Assembly (NCBI RefSeq): GCF_932526225.1 | Contig: NC_064045.1 | Location: 3,916,498-3,980,497 of the forward strand | Source: Nematostella vectensis | Lineage: Eukaryota; Cnidaria; Anthozoa; Actiniaria; Edwardsiidae | Length of the DNA stretch: 64,000 nt | Direction of reading: 5' to 3' | Shown here: in pieces, positions 55,901-64,000 of the stretch | Position numbering within the stretch: position 1 is the stretch's first letter | Layout of the letters: the number at the start of each line of letters is the position of its first letter | Program-made: the position numbers and the translations under genes | Notes under the pieces: model-generated | What the model saw: only the letters and a program-made list of their open reading frames with translations | What the model was told of the DNA's origin: nothing | Database searches by the model: none

Positions 55901-58794
55901 TCCCCATACACATTTCGCTATGTCCCTGTCCATACACTTCTCCTTGTGTCTCCATGCACATTAGACTTCCTAGTCACGCTAATACCCAAGTATTCCCTGA
56001 AGTGTTGGACATAGGAGAGCATGTTATTTGGAAGAACTGATTATGCCAAGGGCGAGTAATTGTTATGGGCTTTAAGTGTAATCATGTAAAAAAAGAATGT
56101 TCGCCTTACCTTAAAAGTTGTGTCTTCCGCATCCTTGTGCATAAACGCCACACGCAAAAACCAAACACGACCGCTGATCGGCTGAGCGGCAAACAATCCC
56201 ACTTGGATCGTAGTCCTTCTCGATTCCACCTCACAGGTTCCCTTTGAACTGCTCAGATTTGCAGGCTTTGGGGGCCGCATAGGAGGCCTTGGGGTAACCG
56301 CTTGTGTTACCTTCGACTCCCTCGAGGATTTATCAGGAATGAGCTCCTTGTTGGATATAACCCTCCTTGGTGGTAATTTCGGTGGTGTGCCACGGGGTGT
56401 GATACTTGGGCCTGTCATGTTCCCCTTTTGCCAGTTCTCGTAACAGCCCTTGATACTATTCCCGGAAAGAACATTGACGTATGTTGCTGGTGCCGCAGGT
56501 GTGGCATGCTCCCCGGGTAGATTCATATAAACGAAACATTTGGGTCGACGGACAGATTGTCTATCAGTGCCAGGGAAATCCCCTCCTTGACACTGACTCC
56601 AAGAAGGCGGGTCCATGAGCTTTGGAGATGGCCTATTACATACACTGGAGTTCTGGACGTTTTCCCGAATAGGCGTATTATCGTGAACAACACGATGATG
56701 TAAATCCACCTTGTTCGTTGAAGGGATAGGTAGCGGTTGACTGCAAGAAGACGGCTCGATGGGTCCTTGAGATTGCATATGGCCTGCAAATGACTTCTGG
56801 ACGTTCTCCCGAATAGGCGAATTATCAAAACCAGCGTGATGCTGAAGATCCAGGATGCTTGTTGTAGGTATGGGAAGGGGCTGACTCCAAGGGGGTTGCT
56901 CCATAGGTTTTTTAGATGGCCTATGATTTGTACCTGACTTCAGGACGTTCTCCCGAATTGGCGGACTATCAAGAACAACGTGATGATGAAAATCGACCCT
57001 ATTCGCGGTAGACGTAGGGAGGGGCTGGGGTTTGGAAGGGCGTGGTGGGAGATCAGGGGGTCTGTTTGAAAAGGGCACAGGGTACCTTGCCGGGATGGGG
57101 GGTACATTGTTAGAATCGTCGACCCTATCCCGGCCGTTACACGCACGCAAAGGGGCAGTATTGTTGTTCTTTTGTATACTCTCGTTTTCAGGAATTGAAG
57201 CAAAGTTACCCCTTGAGGGACTACCAATCGGTAAAACGTTTTCTTCTTTAAGCTCATTTTCTTTTGAGTACCACCCTCTTGCAACAACTCCATTACTCAG
57301 GTGGGGTCTCCCAAGGCTTGAGATCGACCCTACGACTTTTTGCATAGGCGAAGATGCCTCGGCATTTGATTTAGTTTCCGGGTTGCTTCTCCTCAGACAT
57401 GGCGAGCTGCTGCTTAAACCTTTCTGCTGCGGGATTTCTAGCCTATTTATTACGTTATCCAAAAGGTAATCGTCCGGTGAATACGGCTCGGATAACGCCC
57501 TGCTTCGAGTTTTCTTTCTTTTTACACACTTCCCTCGGTTGGACGAAACACAGTTTTCCGTAACCAGTTTGATTGCATTTTCGTCACGGGATGAAGGCGC
57601 TAGCAGAGAAACACACGATTTAGAGAATCCTTTCTTTGAAATCAATTCCCTATGACTTTCGTGGTCAGAAAGTTCTGGGAAATACTCCGACGATAAGGAA
57701 CAGGAGGATGACGACGAGAGAAAGGATAGTGGAAGCGATGAAGGCGACAAGCCAGAAAACCTTGCACCAGGTGATGATAACCTATTTATTTTACATCGGA
57801 TTTGATTCTCAGGTGTTGAAGAGGCTGAAGACAATGAGGAGTATGAGCCAGAAGGCCGTACTCCATTGGGAACAGGAACATGTTTCCCGACGATGTAATG
57901 AACAATCTTATTGTAAACCTCCTCAGCGTATTGCTCCCGGCACCAGAGGAAGACCTCGCCCTCGCTGGGGTTTTCGAGGTTGTACACGAAGATGCCGTGC
58001 TTGATGAGCTTGAACTGCTGCAAGCTTTTGTAGTTCCACTCGTGGAGCCATTTGATACTGGACATCTTGGTGGAAGACAGGCAGAGCTTGTCCGTAAACA
58101 CGTGCAGCATCGCGGAGCCTCTTGGGATATGCCGCGCAGATTCCACGGAAACGTCGTAAGTCGCGACTAGAACAAGGATAATCAAAATGTTAGAAAATTA
58201 GATAGGATGTTTCGTTCTTAGTCGCGTCTTAGACAAACAACAATATAGCACCAGAAAATACGGTGTTGTGTTTTAGGTCGCGATTGGGTAAAATATCCAC
58301 ACAATGTAAAAAATACAATCATCGGCGGATGCAGTTTAACAAAATACCTGTACGGAAAAAGAACCGAACGAATTCCGAATGAAGCCGAGCCAACCCTTTA
58401 TCCGAAATCACAGACCGCGGACATTTCTAATAACGTATCCCAAGAGGTTTAGAGTCCCAGTAGGTATCTTACATCAATTTGCCAAAACTGCGATGTCCGA
58501 TTTTCGAGATACCCTCGAATAACAGCAAATAATTCAGGAAAATAGCAAACTTACCATTACAATATCTAAAAACCTTGTAGGTGACTATTTCAAGCGTCTC
58601 CACCTCTCCAGAGAAATACACACAGGAACCCCACGCATCTGGGCCAGCTGACAGTACAGCCAAACAATCAGATTTGCCGCCAGCACTGGATATCCAAATA
58701 GCTGAATGACTCGACGGCGTCAAGTGGAGAATCTCAGACTCTGGCACCTTGTTAAAGAGGTTGTATTTCGCTTGCCGTTTGATCTCAAGGTTAC
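52954..58794 (-). CDS. PTB / proline-rich / UPA-like / death-domain adaptor, 5' end missing
   Basis: Minus-strand exons in order: 58794-58555, 58166-56110, 54877-54746, 54141-53944, 53364-52954. All borders are GT-AG and phases join, giving about 1011 residues; N-terminal exons were not found. Exon 1 here (GNLEIKRQAKYNLFNK...) is unassigned. Exon 2 opens with an IRS/DOK-type PTB domain (YDVSVESARHIPRG to AEEVYNKIVHYI). It then has Ser-rich and SH3-type proline motifs (DLPPRPSKP, KLPPRR, RPPMRPPKP), three ~50-residue repeats around PIRENV, and YMNL, YVNV and YENW (Grb2-type YxN). Exons 2-4 end in a segment resembling a UPA domain (RVWFLRVAFMHKD, CLDVTSDIRLRVQ, GDWFVIEFHLQQ). The last exon is a death domain (DWRQLAGALNFTINEITEI, SPTDVVLHRWEERG). 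Likely a cytosolic docking protein. No ortholog name is assigned. Confidence 0.82.
53692..53815. mobile_element. 124-bp MITE in death-domain gene intron
   Basis: Perfect 11-bp arms CAGGCGCGTAC and GTACGCGCCTG, flanked by a 5-bp direct repeat TAGGT (53687-53691 and 53816-53820). The internal GATTGGCCGAGGGG matches the remnant in unit 1 near 7056, so this family also entered the array. Confidence 0.7.
54394..54632 (+). repeat. GAT/GGT trinucleotide-rich repeat
   Basis: Imperfect GATGGT/GATGAT repeat about 230 bp long, in the intron between the two UPA-like exons. The Met/Val-rich and Ser/Pro-rich frames on its two strands are artefacts. Confidence 0.9.
54659..54720 (+). repeat. AAC/AAT microsatellite
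   Basis: About 60 bp of AAC then AAT repeats, ending some 25 bp beyond the exon 54746-54877 donor. Confidence 0.92.
55057..55965 (+). repeat. 22-bp minisatellite, ~0.9 kb
   Basis: About 40 copies of CCCCATACACATCTCCCTGTGT with 20-bp (CCGTGTCC) and longer (CCCTGTCTCCCTG) variants. Lies in the 1.2-kb intron between 54877 and 56110 of the adaptor gene. Long Cys/Pro/His/Ile/Ser-rich frames on both strands are by-products. Confidence 0.95.
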
Positions 58795-58835
58795 CTGGGA
58801 GATTAAGAGCGGCCGTTATGACATGGGCCACCCAA

Positions 58836-59643
58836 AGAAGGGGGAAGGGGGGTGAGGAGAAGGGGAAAGAGGAGGAGGGGGAGGAGGAAGAGGAGGATTG
58901 AGGAGAAGAGGGGGTGAGGAGAAGGGGAAGGAGGAGAGGGGGAGGGGGATGAGGAGGATTGAGGAGAAGGGGGGATGAGGAGAAGGGGGAGGAGAAGGAG
59001 GGATGAGAAGAAGGGGGAGGAGGAGGATTGAGGAGAAGGGGGTGAGAAGAAGGGGGAGGAAAAGGGGGGGTGAGAAGAAGGGGAAGGAGGAGGATTGAGG
59101 AAAAGGGGGGGGTGAGGAGAAGGGGGGGAGAGGAGAAGGAGAAGGAGGAGGAGGATTGAGGAGAAGGGGGGTGATAAGAAGGGGGAGGAGGAGGATTGAG
59201 GAGAAGGGGGTGAGAAGAAGGGGGGGTGAGAAGAAGGGGAAGGAGGAGGATTGAGGAAAAGGGGGGGGGGGTGAGGAGAAGGGGGAGGAGGAGAAGGAGG
59301 AGGAGGAGGAGGATTGAGGAGAAGGGGGGTGATAAGAAGGGGGAGGAGGAGGATTGAGGAGAAGGGGGGGGGTGAGGAGAAGGGGGAGGAGGAGAAGGAG
59401 GAGGAGGATTGAGGAGAAGGGGGGTGATAAGAAGGGGAAGGAGGAGGATTGAGGAAAAGGGGGGGGGGTGAGGAGAAGGGGGAGGAGGAGAAGGAGGAGG
59501 AGGATTGAGGAGAAGGGGGGTGATAAGAAGGGGGAGGAGGAGGATTGAGGAGAAGGGGGGTGATAAGAAGGGGGAGGAGGAGGATTGAGGAGAAGGGGGT
59601 GAGAAGAAGGGGGAGAAGAAGGGGGAGAAGAAGGGGGGGGGGG
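58836..59643 (+). repeat. Purine-rich minisatellite, ~0.8 kb
   Basis: G/A-only repeats built on GGAGGAGGATTGAGGAGAAG with GGGTGAGAAGAAGG or GGGTGATAAGAAGG linkers. It starts 42 bp upstream (in gene sense) of the adaptor exon 58794. On the gene's strand it is an ~800-nt pyrimidine tract just before a 3' splice site. Confidence 0.93.
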
Positions 59644-60185
59644 TACATTGTAACCACCATCTATGGTTATACATTTTCATTACAAGTCCTCTCTAGTATT
59701 ATGAGCGCGGTCAATGTATTAGTTTCCTCGTGGGCAACTTTTTTATCAAAGGGACACTGGCACGCTTGTGCAAAAAAAAAAAAAAAAAAAAAAAATAGGC
59801 CAAAACGTATAACAGAACATAGAAACATCTACTTTATGCGCAGCAATAGATATTATATGGAAAAAGGAAACTATGCCTCACTTTAATGGGGGGGGGGGGG
59901 GCTGGGGTGCATGCACCCTACGCCCCTCCCCCACCCTTATAGGAACGCAACTTAAAACTAAAACATTTTTAATCAATTACCATACAGTATAAGCTCGATG
60001 TGAAAGGTTTTTAGCTGAATTCGTTGTTGCGAGGCCTCAGCCTAGCCGAAATCCTTGTCTCGTCTGGAAATAGTAGTCAATCAATCTTCTAAGCCAATCG
60101 ATGGCTTTCACTGTCGCGTCATAAACCATTTGACTGCATACAGCAAGGGAATTGATTGGTTGCGATGGCATAACACGCTATTCCC
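59644..60185. other. Non-coding, mostly unassigned
   Basis: Contains a 24-base A tract (59772-59795) and a G-run followed by GGTGCATGCACC and a C-rich end (59887-59935), typical of the G-rich MITE remnants elsewhere in the window. No coding evidence. Upstream exons of the adaptor gene could lie here but I could not identify any. Confidence 0.4.
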
Positions 60186-60735
60186 AGGGCTTCTGGAACT
60201 ACGCGAAAAATACCTCAAAACTACGCGGGATTCTTTGATAAATTAAGCGGAAAATCAATTATTACGCGCTAAATTACGCGGGATTTTGCAATACATTTTT
60301 TAAAAAAAATTAAAATTTTGCGGGATTTTTTTTTATTGAATTACGCGCCAAATTACACGGAATATCAACTGTTACGCCCAAACTACATTTTTTATCGAAG
60401 GAAAGCACGAAATAACTTGAAAAAGGTTATTTTTTTTGCGCGAAAATATCTTTGGCGAGTTTTCATTGGCTCCTAGCCACCAGTCAATTAAAAATGGTAT
60501 TTTATTATTAGTCTTAGGCCTTCGTGGTTTAGCAAAGAACGCCTAATCATTTTATTTGTTTTCGAAATTCAGTTCGGAAAATCGCACTCTTTCGAAGAAT
60601 ATCTGTCTTTTTTTTACGAGAAATAGAGGTAAGAACCCTAAAAGATCACATCAGCTGTGCACTTCTATGTTTTGTCTTTCAAAATTTAGCCAAATTACAC
60701 GGGCTTCCGCACAAGCGCGTAATTCCAGAAGCCCT
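60186..60735. mobile_element. hAT-like non-autonomous element, 550 bp
   Basis: The ends AGGGCTTCTGGAACTACGCG and CGCGTAATTCCAGAAGCCCT are inverted repeats with one mismatch in 20. Flanks CTATTCCC (60178-60185) and GTATTCCC (60736-60743) form an 8-bp target duplication with one mismatch, as expected for hAT. The interior has no gene and many ATTACGCG/ACGCGGGATTT motifs, possibly transposase-binding subterminal repeats. Confidence 0.72.
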
Positions 60736-60983
60736 GTATTCCCAACGAGAAATAGATTTGAATTCATGGCGGTCGCGCAACAACAAATTCGGTATAAATA
60801 TCTTATTTATCTGACAGTGTAAGTCAATAAGCCATGAAGCTTATTTTGGTTGTTCCTCGTACGTTTGACTAAACTAACTCAATCAACCGCAAATGCCCTT
60901 TCAAGTAATCGGCAATCACATATAACATTTTATTCTCAAGAGAGCTAAGCAATGCACTTGTGCACTGATTTGTATTCTTCTTA

Positions 60984-61166
60984 TATTAGAGCGTCTAATT
61001 TTGAATTGAAACAGGGCCTTTTTGGAGCATTTTAAAGCTGAAAAAATTCCCAGTGAATCATCAGAAGAGAATTGCACAAATTATCAATAGCAATAATATT
61101 CAAGTTTGTTATTATAAGCACAATTTGATTCTGCATTTTAGAAAGCATCACGCTAGACGTTCTTGT
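60984..61166. mobile_element. MITE-like element, copy iii
   Basis: TTAGAGCGTCTAATTTTGAA on the left and AGACGTTCTTGT on the right match copies i and ii. The interior keeps ATCAATAGCAATAATATTCA-like and TGATTCTGCATTTTAGAA-like segments. It is shorter and more decayed. Confidence 0.5.
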
Positions 61167-61573
61167 AAAAATGTTCTTATGGAAAAAAAGAGTTTCATAG
61201 ACCGTCTGAAGCTCAAGCGCCTCTTAATGTGTACTCTTTACCAAAAAAGTAAAGAGGAAATTCATAGCTTTTTGTAGATGTGTAAGATACGAATATAAAT
61301 CAGACAAATAAATGTGACTGTCTATTGAGTCTATTGTGACTGTCTACTTCATCCTTTTTAAGGGGGAGGGGGTAAATATCCGAATGTCTCCTTATTAGCA
61401 TAACAGTGGACATAAAATTTTAAATCAACAAGGCGGAAGTAGTTAGCCCCTGATATAACCCAGAAAAAATTGAAATCGCTCTTTTCGCAGGAGAGTAAAA
61501 CTAGACTTGACTTCGTCGAGTTGACTCTGAGAATAATTTGACTGCATCGGTGTTTGGCATCGGTAACACACAG
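61167..61573. other. Non-coding, nothing recognised
   Basis: AT-rich sequence with TCTATTGAGTCTATTGTGACTG-type short direct repeats near 61318-61345. No gene found. Confidence 0.35.
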
Positions 61574-62010
61574 CAGGGGTGGATCCAGGTTTTTGAGTGA
61601 GTAGTTTCCACCGAAACACCAACGATAGGGGTGTTTGGGGGCATGCTCCCCCAAGAAAATTTGAAATTTCAAGCTCTATAAATGCCATTTTCTGCATTTT
61701 CAGAAAAGTTAATTACCCCAAAAAGAACAAAAAAACATGCTATCATTAAAGGCAAAAAAAGTTTTATTTTGTTGAAGGTGGTACATGGAACACCTTGCTC
61801 TACAAAAAATTTCTGGTATCCAAACCGGTGCCACTGGTCTATGTCCAATATAGCTGCCTACTAACTGTCTTTGAGCAGGAGAAGGAAAAATGGTACTTAT
61901 AGATGGCAAGCCTGTGGTTGTTCCTTGGTCCAGGAGTTTTCAAGATAATTAAAAAAAATCCAATATTAATATCATATGTCATATACAAAAGATATGTACA
62001 AATTATAGAC

Positions 62011-62345
62011 AATATAATTTGAATAAAAACTCCCCTTTTTCATCCTTGGGGACTGCAGTAACTGGAGCTCTGGAGAAAAATCCAACATTGTTATCATAGT
62101 TTAAAAGAGAGAAGTACTGAATGATTATAAAAAGAATATAATTTGAAAAAAACTCCCCTTTTTCATCCTTGGGAACTGCAGTAACTGGAGCTCTGGAGAA
62201 AAATACAACATTGTTATCAAGTTATAAAAATGAGAAGTACTTAATGATTATAAAATATATATATAATTTGGAAAATACTCCCCTTCTTTATCATTTGAAA
62301 CTGCAGCTTCTGGAGCCCAGGGAAATGTTTGTAAACCATTTGAGC
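62011..62345 (+). repeat. Three ~120-bp direct repeats
   Basis: AATTTGAA...ACTCCCCTTTTTCATCCTTGG, then CTGCAGTAACTGGAGCTCTGG, recurs three times about 120-127 bp apart, the third degenerate (CTGCAGCTTCTGGAGCCC). It lies within the hAT element 3' of the transposase frame. Nothing else is recognised in 61700-62538. Confidence 0.75.
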
Positions 62346-62538
62346 TTAACATGAAATCCCAGTGTCAATAGAAAAATTGAAATAATCACTAAATAAAAAA
62401 AAAACATCTAAAAATGACTTTTTAAGAAAGTTATACAGGCACCAGTTTGAGTTTCTGTAGCTGTTATCCATCAGTTTAAGGGTAAGACCCAGATGGAACA
62501 TAACTCACAAGCCCTCTAGAAACAGATGGTGCAAAAAT

Positions 62539-64000
62539 TTAAGTTAATATGTTTGCCATTCTCATTCTCCTAGGGTGCAATTGAGCAAATAAATCTATTA
62601 TTCTGTCCAGGTCTAAATCCATGTCTTTGTGGGTATACATTAGTGCCAGCCCATTCAATCTGTCCTCAGTCATTGTGCTTCTCAAATAGGTTTTAAGATT
62701 TCGAAGGGATGAAATGGATCTCTCACAAGAAGCAGATGAAATTGGAAGTGTGATCAGGATCTTTAACATGAAATAAATATTGACATATGCATGTTTGTCA
62801 ATATCCTCCAGTGTAGCCTTAAGAGTGTCTGGAATCACTTCTCCTCTGTTATCCCTCCCCTTCCATAATCTCTCCCATAATAAAAGCTCTGCCTGTAAAC
62901 CTATATAATTTGGCATGTCCTGTCTGTAATAGTAACAAAATTCTAAAACATTAGGCTTCCAGTCATCAGTAGCAATCAAAACAGAGGGTATGATCGAAAT
63001 ACCTTTGTAGCAGATAAATACATCATCCTTGAATCTAGAATCGAGCTGCTCGAGTACATGGTCTAGGAAAACTCTGGTCAGATTTATCTTGTAATAGTCT
63101 TCAGGGTTTGAAGCAGGAGCATTGGGTCTATGTGTCTGTCTCTGAGCTACCCTTGGCATATCTGGTTGTACATCTACTTGTCTTGCAATAGTCACTGCAT
63201 CCTGGTACAGTTCATGGTGTGTGGCATCAATGTCATTGCTCATTTCTGTGAGAACTGATATCAGAAGAGCAAGTTCTTCTTTAGCTTTCAGGATATCCAT
63301 AGCTTTACTTTGCAGCTTCACTGTAAGTGGCTTAGTTAGTGCCAAAATATGTCTGACAATAACAATAGCAACAATAAAGGAAAAGTTGATAGCATTAAGT
63401 AATGATTGGGCATCTTGTCTGCTGGTAGGATTCCAGTTGATATTTTCATGCTTGTGTCTGTTCATTGAGATATCTTCTAGTGTAGCTGTGACTGGATGGA
63501 GAAGCTCAACTATTCGGTCCATAGCATCTATCCTTTCAATCCATCGGGTGCGGCATACATTAATTAAAGCAGTGTGTTTTTTTTTCGTTTTTGTTTTTTT
63601 GCAAAAGTTCTATGATCTTGAATTCTAAATGTTCTTGTCGCTTGGAAGATCTGTCAAAAAATTCAAAAAGCTTTCGCACAACATCCATCATGTTTCTGAC
63701 ATTTGGTATTTGGCAGGTATTGGCAATACACAAATTCAGCTGGTGATTCATGCAATGGACAAAAATTGCCTTCTCATGTTCTGCTCTGATTAACGAGGAG
63801 GCTCCATTAAGTCGTCCAGCCATATTGCCAGCACCATCATAACATTGGCCACGACAGTCTTCCATCATCAATCCTTAGTCTACTACAGCTGCAGTTATAA
63901 GGTCTTTGATGGGCTCTCCTGTTGTTCCCTCCTTACAAATATAAAATCCAATAAATTCTTCTCTGAAGTTTTTGGTTGAGTCGAGAAATCTAATCACAAC
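62539..64000 (-). pseudogene. hAT transposase (ZMYM1/THAP12-like), broken
   Basis: Read from the right edge: FREEFIGFYICKEG, ITAAVVD, then an in-frame TAA (63875-63877). MMEDCRGQCYDGAGNMAG follows, with the conserved Asp and the AxFVHCxxHxLNL-type zinc/His region. A T-rich stretch at 63577-63600 shifts the frame. The frame resumes as ALINVCRTRWIERIDAMDRIVELL and runs to the stop at 62539 through a long linker. It ends in the hAT C-terminal dimerisation segment (FMLKILITLPISSASCERSISSLRNLKTYLRSTM). At least two disabling lesions make this a pseudogene. The 5' end is outside the window. Confidence 0.85.

Larger units (their letters stand above)
61574..64000 (-). mobile_element. hAT-superfamily transposon, 3' part
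   Basis: CAGGGGTGGATCCAGG at 61574 resembles the hAT-style terminus also seen at 13604, and is followed by GGGGGCATGCTCCCCC (61640-61655). The transposase remnant lies at 62539-64000 on the minus strand. The other end is outside the window. Confidence 0.6.

Noticed and set aside
55015..56040. Open frames of 200-340 codons rich in HISLCPHTHLPVSP
   Set aside because: Produced by the 22-bp minisatellite in an intron of the minus-strand adaptor gene, open on both strands in several frames.
58166..58185. Signal-anchor start (MIILVLVATYDV) for the 714-codon frame
   Set aside because: The Met lies in the intron. A good 3' splice site (TTCTAG) at 58167 and phase agreement with 58555 show the exon starts at VATYDV.
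58469..59680. 403-codon Pro/Ser/Leu-rich minus-strand frame
   Set aside because: Only its last ~80 codons (58555-58794) are a real exon. The rest is the pyrimidine strand of the minisatellite upstream of the 3' splice site.

Overview
The window is eukaryotic nuclear DNA, most likely from a cnidarian such as a sea anemone or coral. The pointers are short GT-AG exons in AT-rich introns, many small inverted-repeat elements, a metazoan Ty3/gypsy element of a type common in cnidarians, and a signalling gene joining PTB and death domains. The species cannot be read from the sequence, and the cnidarian call is an inference.

Layout. 1-1276 is a minus-strand fragment of a non-LTR reverse transcriptase, bounded by a 35-base A tract. 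1362-1644 is a small inverted-repeat element with relatives at 52568-52872 and 60984-61166. 1837-6673 is a young Ty3/gypsy-type LTR retrotransposon with identical 249-bp LTRs and a TATAA target duplication. It carries an apparent 11-nt self-priming site and lacks the first part of its reverse transcriptase. 6805-51537 is a head-to-tail array of six units of 7.5-8.2 kb (the sixth is cut short at about 6.0 kb).

Each unit holds a complete plus-strand gene: 13 micro-exons with perfect GT-AG borders, or 12 in unit 3. It encodes a ~257-residue coiled-coil protein with a run of TQT-type (dynein light chain LC8-like) motifs and a basic C-terminus. I do not recognise the family. Each unit also carries a hypervariable 37-bp purine minisatellite in intron 4, a 3'-UTR foldback and a 21-bp minisatellite. 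Units 1-5 add a foldback element with tandemly amplified 39-bp arms and a minus-strand exon encoding a CxxC...CxxC protein. The array ends next to seven CRE palindromes spaced exactly 22 bp apart (51755-51894).

52954-58794 is the 3' part of a minus-strand gene. It encodes an IRS/DOK-type PTB domain, a long proline-rich docking region with three YxN motifs, a UPA-like segment and a C-terminal death domain. Its introns are loaded with minisatellites. 60186-60735 is a hAT-like MITE, and 61574-64000 is the 3' part of a broken hAT element.

Working picture: the six-copy gene may encode a dimeric LC8-binding scaffold. A candidate RFX X-box about 70 bp upstream of the start codon would fit a ciliary role. 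That is a hypothesis built from motifs only.
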